A DNA stretch of 64,000 bases from Loktanella sp. IMCC34160 (GTDB taxonomy: Bacteria > Pseudomonadota > Alphaproteobacteria > Rhodobacterales > Rhodobacteraceae): positions 1 through 64,000 of the forward strand of contig NZ_SELP01000006.1 in the NCBI RefSeq assembly GCF_004145845.1. The letters are read 5' to 3'. The notes under the pieces were generated by a model, which saw nothing but the letters and a program-made list of their open reading frames with translations, was not told the DNA's origin and searched no databases. Shown one piece after another: positions 49,888-58,519 of this stretch. The translations under genes and the position numbers were made by a program. Numbering within the stretch: the stretch's first letter is position 1; every line of letters starts with the position of its first letter.

Positions 49888-50849
49888 TGGCCTGCCTCCT
49901 CTTTCTCGGATCGGCCGTTGCCAAGCCTTTGCGACAGGCCGACTATGCCGTTGGGGGCGAAGAGGATCACCACGAGAAGCACCGTGCCGAGGACCAGCTG
50001 CCAGATGTCGGCGGCAAAGGCGGCGGCGTAATTCTTGACAAATTCATAGGCCAGGGCTCCGACCAGCGCGCCGTTCACCGACCCCGCTCCGCCCAGAATA
50101 GCGATGAACACAAACTCGCCCGACCGGATCCACCACGCATATTCCGGCGTGACGATCCCCTGCGCGGTCGCCATCAGCGCACCGCCGAGGCCGCAGAGCG
50201 CGGCGGACAGCACATAGCCGGCCAGCAGCACCCTACGCGACGAGACGCCAAGGTATTCGAGACGGACTTCGTTCGTCTTGATGGCCCGCATCATTTGTCC
50301 GAGAGGAGAGGTGAGGAAGCGATGGGTCAGGGCCAACGCGCCAAGCACGAGCAACAGCGCCCCATAGAAAAGGATCCATTCGAATTCGGCACGTTCCAGC
50401 GCCATCCCAAGCACAGTCGGGCGCGGCACGCTTAGGCCGTCGGATCCGCCGGTGATGTAGTAGAATTTCTCTAGAAAGGAATAGAAGATCATCGACGCTG
50501 CGAGGTTGAGCATCCCGAAGAAGATGTGGCGATAGCGCACGATAAAAAGACCGACGATCAGTGCCACGGCCGATGCGGCGACCACGCCAAGGACCAAGTT
50601 CAGGAGGATCTCGCCGCCTCCCATGGACCGCCCAAGAAAGGCCGCCCCATAGGCCGCGATCGCGAAAAACAGCGCATGGCCAAAGGACACCTGCCCCGCC
50701 TGCAACAGAACAATTACCCCGAGGACCGCCAGCGATTTGGCCAGCGCAAGAGTGAGCAGCACTTGAGTAGAGGGCGCTACGATCGGAGCGACAATTAGAA
50801 GCGCCACGATGAACACGAGCAACCAGCGCTTTGAGAGGATTGAAGTCAT
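49884..50849 (-). CDS. livM: LivM-type ABC transporter permease, 321 aa
   Basis: An inner-membrane permease with about eight to nine hydrophobic segments. Family marks are VIVLLQAGQVSFGHALFFAI and SPLGQMMRAIKTNEVRLEYL, the cytoplasmic loop contacting the ATPases, and the later GGAGSVNGALVGA. Length fits LivM-like proteins. It starts nine bases after the livH-type stop. Confidence 0.92.
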   Translation of the reverse strand: MTSILSKRWLLVFIVALLIVAPIVAPSTQVLLTLALAKSLAVLGVIVLLQAGQVSFGHALFFAIAAYGAAFLGRSMGGGEILLNLVLGVVAASAVALIVGLFIVRYRHIFFGMLNLAASMIFYSFLEKFYYITGGSDGLSVPRPTVLGMALERAEFEWILFYGALLLVLGALALTHRFLTSPLGQMMRAIKTNEVRLEYLGVSSRRVLLAGYVLSAALCGLGGALMATAQGIVTPEYAWWIRSGEFVFIAILGGAGSVNGALVGALAYEFVKNYAAAFAADIWQLVLGTVLLVVILFAPNGIVGLSQRLGNGRSEKEEAGQ

Positions 50850-50858
50850 TTATGCCTC

Positions 50859-51764
50859 CTAAATCTTGCGCGCTTCGATGCCGCCGAACAGACCCTGGGG
50901 CCGGACCAGAAGAACACCGAACATGATCAGGTAAGGAACGAGGACCTGCATCTCTGGCCATACATAGACGGCAAAGCTGCGACCCAGACCGATCATCAGG
51001 GCGGTGATGGCCGCGCCTTCGATTTGCCCCAATCCGGCGGTCGCGACGACGGCAAAGGAAAGCACGATCATGTCGGCCCCCATGCCCGGTACGACCGAGG
51101 TCGTCGCCGAGGCCAAAGCGCCGCCAAGCGCGGCCAGCGAGGCACCTACGATGAAGGTGATCAGGTAGACCTTTTCGGCGTCGATCCCGATCGTGATCGC
51201 GGCTTCACGGTCCTCGGTCACGGCGGTGATCAGGCGTCCGGTCAATGTGCGACGCAGACCGAGTCTGAGACCGACGAGTACGAGGACCGCTACCACCGGG
51301 AGGAAAATGAGCTGGTATGCCGTGTATGTGATGCCGAACACCGTCACGGTCCCAAGCTGGTTGAGCGCTGTCGCTTCGAACAGCGGCTGAACGCCCCAGA
51401 CGAGACGCTGGAAGTCTTCGAGGATAAGGAAGACGGCAAAGGTCACTAAGATCTGCAGCACATCTTCGAGATGGTAGATGCGGCTTAGCAGGAATTTCTC
51501 GATCGGGCCTCCGATGAGGGTGCCAACCAGCACGGCGGCCACGATCATCAGCGGAAAAGCCAGCCAGGGTGAAAATCCAGCGGCAAAGATGGCGCCGCCA
51601 ACCGAAGCCGTCGTATAAGCACCAATCGCGTAGAACGACCCATGCGCCACGTTCAGAACCCGCAACACGCCGAAGATCAGCGTCAGGCCGACAGCCACAA
51701 GAAAGACAAGCGCTGCATATGAGACACCGTCGACGATGGCCAAAGCAAAGAGTTGCACGTTCAT
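50859..51764 (-). CDS. livH: LivH-type ABC transporter permease, 301 aa
   Basis: The partner permease. The ATG at 51764 is chosen because GGAGGAACC is directly upstream and the usual LivH start (FALAIVDGVSYAALVFLVAV) follows. Other family motifs are GVLRVLNVAHGSFYAIGAY, the EAA-like loop TGRLITAVTEDREAAITIGI and GLGQIEGAAITALMIG. It is separated by about 55 bases from the substrate-binding protein gene. Confidence 0.92.
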   Translation of the reverse strand: MNVQLFALAIVDGVSYAALVFLVAVGLTLIFGVLRVLNVAHGSFYAIGAYTTASVGGAIFAAGFSPWLAFPLMIVAAVLVGTLIGGPIEKFLLSRIYHLEDVLQILVTFAVFLILEDFQRLVWGVQPLFEATALNQLGTVTVFGITYTAYQLIFLPVVAVLVLVGLRLGLRRTLTGRLITAVTEDREAAITIGIDAEKVYLITFIVGASLAALGGALASATTSVVPGMGADMIVLSFAVVATAGLGQIEGAAITALMIGLGRSFAVYVWPEMQVLVPYLIMFGVLLVRPQGLFGGIEARKI

Positions 51765-51819
51765 GGTTCCTCCTCCGGTACACCCCGGCGTGCCGGCTTG
51801 GCACACCGGGGCAACTGGC

Positions 51820-53118
51820 TTAGTTGTTGTGCTGGAACGTATCGACCGGCACGCTGTCGATAAAGGCCGGTGTCAGGGTCTGAAGCCATTCCGACGACAC
51901 CTGGTCAACGGGCGTGGTGATCGGTTCGCCATCGAACATCATCATGTTGTCCAGCAAAGCGAAATCGTAACCGTCCACGCGGATAGTCGTGCCCAGAAGC
52001 TGGTCTTCGACGCCCTGATGGTCCTCACGGATCGTGACCTCGCGCCCAAGCCCGGCGAAGGTCAGCCCCTCCAAGGCATCGATGACCTGTTCGTCGGAAG
52101 GCCACTCGCCGCCATTGTCGGCGATCGCTTTTTCATACGCGCCTTTCAGAGCCGCGAGGGCCTGACTGACATGGAACACAGGGTAGGTCGGAACGTCGCC
52201 GGTCTTTTCCGTGAACGCATCAACGAATGCGACGAAGGCCGGATCGTTGATCTTTTCCGGGTGCAGGAAGTAATGATCGCCCCGCGCACCGACGATATGG
52301 CCCGCCGGCAATGCGTCGCCCAGGCGCTCCAGCGAGCTCTCGCCCAGCGGAAGAACCAGAGTCGACGTGTTTGTCAGACCGCGCTGCGATGCCTGGCGAA
52401 CGAAGGTATCGAGGTCACCACCCCAAGAGGTCGACAAGATGACATCGGGGCGCAGCGCCTGAAGGCGCGAGATCTCGGTCGAGAAGTCGGGAGAGCCGAA
52501 TTTCGGGAAGAACTCGGCAACCACCTGCGCGTCGGGCTTCAGTTGCTGGAGAGCCGCCGAGAAGATGGCCCAGCTGTCACGGCCCCAAGCATAGTCCTGG
52601 TTAACCACGGCAATTGTTTTGAAGTCCGGCTTCGTCCTGAGAAGGTACAGGAGCGTAGACAGCATTTCCGGCGTCGCATTCGCTTGGGTCCGGAAGCTGT
52701 ACCGGAAGTCGTTTTCCTCGAAGATGGTCTGCGTGCCGCAATCCCACATGATGTTGAGAACCTTGAGGTCCTCGGCCAGCGGGCCGATCTTGGTGCAGTT
52801 GCCCGACGAAATCGAGGCGAACATCGCATCCACGCCTTCGCTTTCGACAAGGCGACGGTATTCGGACAGTAGGGCTTCGCCACCGGCACCTTCATCGATG
52901 AAGGTCGCTGAAACTGGTACGCCGCCAATACCACCGTTTGCGTTCATGTCTGCGATGATCATCTCAGCTGCAGCCTTGGCAGGCTCCCCAAAGACCGACG
53001 CCGGGCCCGAAAGAAAAGCCGTGATACCGATCTTGACCTCGGCGGGCGTCTCTTCGGCAAATGCGGCTGTCGTGAGAAAGGCAAGAGCTGTGGTCGTGTT
53101 CAGAATAGTCTTGAGCAT
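51820..53118 (-). CDS. periplasmic substrate-binding protein of the Liv-type importer, 432 aa
   Basis: A type I periplasmic binding protein (Peripla_BP_6) delivering substrate to the LivHMGF-type channel. The ATG at 53118 opens a signal peptide (LKTILNTTTALAFLTTAAFA) with GGAGGA upstream. The mature protein starts VKIGITAFLSGPASVFGEPA, followed by EMIIADMNANGGIGGVPVSA, both typical. It is longer than LivK (about 370), as in binding proteins for aromatic, amide or organic-acid ligands. The ligand cannot be named; the neighbouring genes hint at an acid entering the CitF/CitE pathway. Confidence 0.9.
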   Translation of the reverse strand: MLKTILNTTTALAFLTTAAFAEETPAEVKIGITAFLSGPASVFGEPAKAAAEMIIADMNANGGIGGVPVSATFIDEGAGGEALLSEYRRLVESEGVDAMFASISSGNCTKIGPLAEDLKVLNIMWDCGTQTIFEENDFRYSFRTQANATPEMLSTLLYLLRTKPDFKTIAVVNQDYAWGRDSWAIFSAALQQLKPDAQVVAEFFPKFGSPDFSTEISRLQALRPDVILSTSWGGDLDTFVRQASQRGLTNTSTLVLPLGESSLERLGDALPAGHIVGARGDHYFLHPEKINDPAFVAFVDAFTEKTGDVPTYPVFHVSQALAALKGAYEKAIADNGGEWPSDEQVIDALEGLTFAGLGREVTIREDHQGVEDQLLGTTIRVDGYDFALLDNMMMFDGEPITTPVDQVSSEWLQTLTPAFIDSVPVDTFQHNN

Positions 53119-53332
53119 TGATTTTCCTCCGTAAGGGCACAATCCAACTGCTCCACCCAGCGGATATGGCCTGATGCAAGGCTATCCTTTGCACAGATTT
53201 CCCCCCCTAGGCAGGGATCAGTAACTTCGCTGGGTATAGATTTTTCCTAAGGCGAGCCTCGCGAGGCCACCTGCCAGTTGCCACATCGGTTTCTTCCCAC
53301 CATCATCCTCGCAAGAAGCTGGAGTGCGCCAA

Positions 53333-54826
53333 ATGGCAACAGTCACGATCCTTGGTCAGGATATTGCAGAGACGATCCGGGCGGCGCTGCAGTACATTGC
53401 AGTGTACCATACTCCTGACTACCTGAAGCAACTGACCTTCGCTTACGAGAAAGAGGAAAGTCAGGCCGCGCGTTCAGCAATCGGGCAAATATTGGAAAGC
53501 TCACGCCTTGCGGCTTTAGGAAACAGGCCCATGTGCCAAGACACCGGCATGGTGACGGTCTTTGCGAAAATCGGCCAGTCAGTCGTTATCGAGGGCGACA
53601 AAACCCTTTCCGAATACGTGAACGACGGTGTCCGGCAGGCTTATCTTGACGAAGGAAACCCTTTGCGGGCCTCGATGGTTGGAGACCCAATTTTTGAGCG
53701 CAAAAACACGCGAGACAATACGCCGGCAGTGACTCATGTTGAGACCTGTGTAGGCAACACACTCGAACTGTTGGTTGCGGCCAAAGGTGGCGGATCGGAA
53801 AACAAAGCGCGCTACACGATGTTAAACCCTGCCGCGTCGGTTGCGGATTGGGTGGTCGAAACGGTTGCGGGTCTCGGCGCGGGGTGGTGCCCGCCCGGCT
53901 TGATCGGAGTCGGCGTGGGCGGCAGCGCTGAAAAGGCGATGTTGCTGGCCAAGCGTGCGCTCATGGACGAGATCGACATCGGCGAACTGCAGAAACGCGG
54001 CCCGTCGTCGAAGGAGGAAGAGCTTCGCCTCGAACTGTACGAGCGGATCAACGCGCTTGGAATTGGGGCGCAGGGTCTTGGTGGCTTGACCACGGTGGTC
54101 GATGTCAAGTTGGCCACCTATCCGACCCACGCCGCTTCGAAGCCCGTAGCCCTGATGCCGCAATGCGCCGCAAACCGTCATGCAAAAGTGACCTTGCGCG
54201 GGGATGGCCCGGCCTACCTCGATCCGCCTGATCTCGAAGCTTGGCCGAAGATCGATGGCTCAAAAGGTACAGATGGTATGCTGCCCGTCGACGTCGACAC
54301 CCTGACCCAGGAAGCAATGCGGAACTGGAAACCCGGTGACCGCCTCTTGTTGAGCGGCAAGATACTGACCGGGCGCGACGCAGCGCACAAACGTATCGCG
54401 GACATGCTGGCAAACGGCGAGCCCCTGCCCTTCTCGCTCAAGAACCGGGTCATCTACTATGTTGGGCCCGTCGACCCTGTCGGGGACGAAGTGGTCGGCC
54501 CGGCGGGCCCAACGACTTCGACCAGGATGGATGGCTACACGCAAATGATGCTCGATCAAGGTGTCTTGAGCATGATCGGGAAGGCTGAGCGTGGACCCGA
54601 CAGCGTCCATCGGATCGCCAAAGCTGGCGCGACCTACCTGATCGCCGTCGGGGGCGCGGCCGTTTTGGTCGCCAAAGCTATTACCAGCGCGCGGCTTGTC
54701 GCCTTTGAAGATCTCGGCATGGAAGCGGTTCGGGAGTTCGAGGTCAAGAACATGCCGGTCACGGTCGCTGTCGATGTCTCCGGACAGAGCATTCATAAAC
54801 TTGGTCCCGCGCAATGGCGCAGATGA
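53333..54826 (+). CDS. class I (FeS) fumarase-type hydratase, 497 aa
   Basis: A [4Fe-4S] hydro-lyase of the FumA/FumB type. The ATG at 53333 with GGAG nine bases upstream is preferred to the GTG at 53324. The three cluster cysteines C68 (RPMCQDTGM), C186 (GWCPPGLIG) and C278 (MPQCAANRH) are spaced 118 and 92 residues, as in class I fumarase. Both domains (alpha to about 285, beta to the end, with VGPVDPVGDEVVGPAGPTTSTRMDGYT split over motifs) are intact. Class I fumarases also hydrate mesaconate, and related enzymes dehydrate tartrate. Beside citF and citE, a mesaconase-like role is a reasonable guess but unproven. Confidence 0.88.
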   Translation: MATVTILGQDIAETIRAALQYIAVYHTPDYLKQLTFAYEKEESQAARSAIGQILESSRLAALGNRPMCQDTGMVTVFAKIGQSVVIEGDKTLSEYVNDGVRQAYLDEGNPLRASMVGDPIFERKNTRDNTPAVTHVETCVGNTLELLVAAKGGGSENKARYTMLNPAASVADWVVETVAGLGAGWCPPGLIGVGVGGSAEKAMLLAKRALMDEIDIGELQKRGPSSKEEELRLELYERINALGIGAQGLGGLTTVVDVKLATYPTHAASKPVALMPQCAANRHAKVTLRGDGPAYLDPPDLEAWPKIDGSKGTDGMLPVDVDTLTQEAMRNWKPGDRLLLSGKILTGRDAAHKRIADMLANGEPLPFSLKNRVIYYVGPVDPVGDEVVGPAGPTTSTRMDGYTQMMLDQGVLSMIGKAERGPDSVHRIAKAGATYLIAVGGAAVLVAKAITSARLVAFEDLGMEAVREFEVKNMPVTVAVDVSGQSIHKLGPAQWRR

Positions 54827-54943
54827 GGCACTGACCCAGCAAGTAGGGAACTCGTTTAGCCTATAACCCTCATACACTTTGCCGACTGTTTCAACGGTCA
54901 GCCTAGGTCTATGTCGTGATCAAACCTCGATATGTGAAGATCC

Positions 54944-56497
54944 ATGAAAACTTACGCGGCAATTTCTCCCGAAACAGTGTCTCCAGAACATTTGGCTCGA
55001 CTAATGAGTGTTAAGGGAGGCATCCGCACCCCACTTGGCGTTGTGCCGACGATCCTGGAATCCAGTCTGGTTCCCAGACAGATTGCGCCAAAACCGCACG
55101 TTGAAAACTCGGAAAAAATATTGCGCACCCTTGACGAAGTTTTTGAATGTTTCTCGATTTCGGATGGGCAGACACTGTCGTTCCACCACCATTACCGAAA
55201 CGGAGATCGTTTGATCAATGAAGTGTTGATGACGGCGCAGCGACTCGGTATTTGCGATTTGACGATTGCCCCCAGTTCCATATTCCCTGTTCATGCAGAC
55301 TTGGTGCCCCTCATCCAGGACGGCACGATAACGAACATCATCACCGACTACATGCGAGGTCCCGTCGCGGACTCCGTTGCGGCAGGCGAACTCAAAGGCT
55401 CCTGCCTACTTCAGAGCCACGGCGGGCGCGCGCGCGCGATTGCAAGCGGTCAGCTCCAGATTGACGTCGCCTTTGTCGCAGCGCCTCTGGCATCTTTTAG
55501 CGGCGACACCACGGGCCGTGGTGGTCGTATGGCATGCGGGCCGCTTGGCTATCCCGCAGTGGACGCTGCCTACGCCGCACATACGGTCGTCGTCACGGAT
55601 GAGTTGACGACTGGCGCATTGGGCAAAGTCGATGTTCCCGGCCACTATGTCGACGCCGTCGTGCAGATGGACAAACCTGGCTTGACGGACGGAATTCAGT
55701 CCGGGGCGACCGTACCTTCGTTGACCGAGAGTGCCCGCCAAATCGGCTCGATGGTTGCCGCTTGCATCGAGGCCGCTGGATTGTTGCGGTCCGGCATGTC
55801 TTTGCAAAGCGGGGCAGGAGGATATTCTTTGGGTGCAGTGGCCTCCATTGGCGCCCGAATGCAGGAAATGGGCGTGCAGGGCAGCTTCATGTCGGGGGGC
55901 ATCACCGCCTCTCATGTCAAGATGCTGGAAACCGGCCTCTTTGCCGATATTCTAGATGTTCAGTGCTTTGACCTCGAAGCGGTTCGTTCCTCGATAGCGA
56001 ACGACGCCCATCACATGATGACGGCTGCCGAGTATGCCAGCCCCATTCAAGACGGGGCTGTTGTCGATGAACTCGACATCATGCTCCTTGGCGCTGTCGA
56101 AGTGGACGAGCGTTTCAATGTGAATGTCGTTCTAGGCGGAAATGGTCGTGTACTGGGCGGGCCAGGCGGACACCCTGATACGGCTGCCGGAGCCAAGTTG
56201 CGGATCGTTACCACCGAGCTTACGGGCGGCGGCTACGCCAAGCTCGTTCCCGAGGTGCAAAGCGTTTCGACTCCGGGGTGGGAAGTCGATCTGATCGTGA
56301 CTGACCAAGGGATCGCGGTGAACCCGTTGCGCGGGGACTTACAGGATCGGCTCGTGGCGGCTGGCCTTCCCGTGCGCCCCTTTGCCGAGCTTTGTGATAT
56401 GGCGGCTGCGCAAGCAACCAAGCAGCCTCATAGGGTGGGTTGTGCTCCTACCGTCTGGATCGAGGCGAGGGACGGCCGCATCCTGGATTTCATCTAG
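54944..56497 (+). CDS. citF: CitF-type citrate/citramalate lyase alpha subunit (CoA/ACP transferase), 517 aa
   Basis: The transferase subunit of citrate lyase, which moves the acyl group between acetyl-carrier and the substrate. CitF-like marks are ISDGQTLSFHHHYRNGDRLI, GICDLTIAPSSIFPVHADLV, SHGGRARAIASGQLQIDVAF and a C-terminal VLGGPGGHPDTAAGAKLRIV. Length matches CitF (about 510). It lies 118 bases after the hydratase and just before citE. No citD (acyl carrier), citC, citX or citG gene occurs in the window, so the pair may use CoA thioesters directly. Confidence 0.92.
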   Translation: MKTYAAISPETVSPEHLARLMSVKGGIRTPLGVVPTILESSLVPRQIAPKPHVENSEKILRTLDEVFECFSISDGQTLSFHHHYRNGDRLINEVLMTAQRLGICDLTIAPSSIFPVHADLVPLIQDGTITNIITDYMRGPVADSVAAGELKGSCLLQSHGGRARAIASGQLQIDVAFVAAPLASFSGDTTGRGGRMACGPLGYPAVDAAYAAHTVVVTDELTTGALGKVDVPGHYVDAVVQMDKPGLTDGIQSGATVPSLTESARQIGSMVAACIEAAGLLRSGMSLQSGAGGYSLGAVASIGARMQEMGVQGSFMSGGITASHVKMLETGLFADILDVQCFDLEAVRSSIANDAHHMMTAAEYASPIQDGAVVDELDIMLLGAVEVDERFNVNVVLGGNGRVLGGPGGHPDTAAGAKLRIVTTELTGGGYAKLVPEVQSVSTPGWEVDLIVTDQGIAVNPLRGDLQDRLVAAGLPVRPFAELCDMAAAQATKQPHRVGCAPTVWIEARDGRILDFI

Positions 56498-56510
56498 ATA
56501 GAGGTTTGAC

Positions 56511-57335
56511 ATGCAGAGCATCCTTTTTGTCCCCGCGGATCGCGAGAAGCTGTTCGCCAAAGCCGCCGCCGGGGCTGCGTCGGTCGTGTGTCTCGATCTT
56601 GAAGACGGGGTCGCGGCCTCGGCCAAGGATCTGGCGCGCGCACAGTTTGCCGAGGGCGTCGCGACACTCAAAGCCGCTGGCAAGAAGATTGCTCTGCGCC
56701 TGAATGCCGACCTCGATCAAATCAGTTTTGATTTAGCTGTGTTCACAGCTGATGTTGATTATGTCGTGGTCCCGAAGGCAGGGTCTTATCAAATCCTGTC
56801 GGACATCTCGAACGCGCTTTTCAACAAAACCGGCAAGGTGATCGAAATCATCGCCCTGATCGAAAACGCAACCGGTCTGCATGATCTTGAAATGGCGGGG
56901 CGCTTGCCCGCGTCGGTCAAGGCGCTCGCGATTGGCACCGAAGATTTCGCCGCGGATCTTGGTGTCAATCCGGCCTCGCCCGTGATCGCCGAGGCCTTCA
57001 ACCGGATGGCAATGCTTGCGGCACGGTGCGGGGTTGCGCTGCTTGGCTATCCAGGTTCCATTGCGGAAATCAAGGATATCGACGCCTTTGCCGAGACCGC
57101 GCGTCGCGGGAAAACCGTTGGCGCAATCGGTGGCTTTGCGATTCATCCCGCTCAGGTTGATGTGCTCAACGATATTTTCTCGCTCTCGCCCGAAGAAGTG
57201 GCCGCGGCCACGCGCATCGTGGACGCCTTCGAAGCTGCACTTGAAAATGGTCAAGGCGCCATCAGTTTGGACGGTCGGATGATCGACATGCCGGTCTATC
57301 TGGCAGCGAAGAAAAAACTGTCGCTCCGAGGCTGA
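56511..57335 (+). CDS. citE: CitE-like lyase, HpcH/HpaI family, 274 aa
   Basis: A Mg2+-dependent C-C lyase cleaving a 3-hydroxyacyl thioester to acetyl thioester and an oxoacid. The start has GAGG upstream. CitE marks are SILFVPADREKLFAKA, VVCLDLEDGVA (metal-binding Glu/Asp), ALRLNA, VVVPKAGS, EIIALIENATGLHDL and ALAIGTEDFAADLG. Length is slightly below bacterial CitE (about 290) and close to citramalyl-CoA/malyl-CoA lyase-like proteins. It follows citF by 13 bases. Confidence 0.9.
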   Translation: MQSILFVPADREKLFAKAAAGAASVVCLDLEDGVAASAKDLARAQFAEGVATLKAAGKKIALRLNADLDQISFDLAVFTADVDYVVVPKAGSYQILSDISNALFNKTGKVIEIIALIENATGLHDLEMAGRLPASVKALAIGTEDFAADLGVNPASPVIAEAFNRMAMLAARCGVALLGYPGSIAEIKDIDAFAETARRGKTVGAIGGFAIHPAQVDVLNDIFSLSPEEVAAATRIVDAFEAALENGQGAISLDGRMIDMPVYLAAKKKLSLRG

Positions 57336-57351
57336 TCGACTGCAACGGTCG

Positions 57352-58455
57352 CTAGAAACGCAAAACGGGCTTCACAGCGCTGCCGTCCATTGACGCATCA
57401 ATGGCCAAGTTGATCTTTTCGAACGGGAAATAGGTGACCAGTTTGTCGATGGGAAACTGCCCCAGCCTATATAGTTCGATCAGCTTTGGAATGAAAACAG
57501 ACGGAACGGACTCGCCTTCAATAACGCCTTGGATCGTTTGACCTGCCATGAGGATCGGGTTGGCTTGAAGCTCAAGTTCAACGCCCGGAGCTGCAGAAAT
57601 GAGCGCGAAATGGCCCCGTTTACCCAGATGCCCCATCGCAGCTTTGATCAAGGCCATGTTGCCGGTCGTGTCGACGATATAGTCAAACCCACGGGGCGCA
57701 ATGGCGCTCAATGCACCGCGATCCGTGTCGGTGCCGGTACTTTGATGGACATCCGTCGCGCCAAGCTCCTTGGCCAGATCGAGACGTTGGGCGTGCAAAT
57801 CGACGGCTGTGATCTGTGTCGCGCCACAAACCTTAGCAGCCATCACTGAACTCAGGCCCACCGCCCCTGCACCGAAAACAGCGACACTGCTGCCCGGTCG
57901 CACCTTTTGGGCGTTCATGACGGTTCCTGCCCCCGTCATGATGCCGCATCCCAAAGGGCATGCCAAATCAAGAGGGATGTCCTTGGATACCTTCACCGCA
58001 TTACGCGGCGAGCAAACGACATGGCCTGCGAAGGACGATTGGCCGAAAAAGTGACTTTTGACGGGGGTCGGCCCGCAATATGCCGATGAGCCATCAGGAC
58101 GGCAGCACTCAAAGTTTCGCGACAAAAATTCGTCGCAGTAGCCGGGATATCCATCGGAACAATTCTCGCAATGGCCGCAATGCGCATAGGAAAGGACGAC
58201 GTGATCGCCCGCTGCATGGGTGCTGACATCCGACCCCACGGCTTCGACGACGCCAGCCCCTTCGTGTCCCAGAACCGCTGGCAAACCCGCCGGCAACTCG
58301 CCTGAAATCATCGCAATATCGGTGTGGCAAATTCCGGTGGCAACAAGCCTGACCCGAATTTCGTCCGAACGGGGAGCAGCCACGTCAAGCTCCATCAGTT
58401 CAAGCGGATGATTGAACTGCGTCAACACGGCCGCACGCGAAGTAATGGATGCCAT
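57352..58455 (-). CDS. zinc-dependent alcohol dehydrogenase, MDR family, 367 aa
   Basis: An NAD(P)-dependent alcohol dehydrogenase of the class III-like medium-chain family. The catalytic zinc ligands C43 and H64 (GHEGAGVV) are visible, with a third likely Cys in LACPLGCGIMTGAG, and the structural zinc set C93, C96, C99 and C107. The Rossmann motif is VAVFGAGAVGLSSVMAAK near residue 192. Length fits aryl/benzyl-alcohol dehydrogenases. It is the first gene of a minus-strand group, convergent on citE. The substrate is unknown; an alcohol from the GMC step is possible. Confidence 0.9.
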   Translation of the reverse strand: MASITSRAAVLTQFNHPLELMELDVAAPRSDEIRVRLVATGICHTDIAMISGELPAGLPAVLGHEGAGVVEAVGSDVSTHAAGDHVVLSYAHCGHCENCSDGYPGYCDEFLSRNFECCRPDGSSAYCGPTPVKSHFFGQSSFAGHVVCSPRNAVKVSKDIPLDLACPLGCGIMTGAGTVMNAQKVRPGSSVAVFGAGAVGLSSVMAAKVCGATQITAVDLHAQRLDLAKELGATDVHQSTGTDTDRGALSAIAPRGFDYIVDTTGNMALIKAAMGHLGKRGHFALISAAPGVELELQANPILMAGQTIQGVIEGESVPSVFIPKLIELYRLGQFPIDKLVTYFPFEKINLAIDASMDGSAVKPVLRF

Positions 58456-58519
58456 CGGTGTCTCCTATTGACTCTTTCGGCGCACGAACATCGAGGGTGG
58501 GCAGATCGTACCGGATCCC

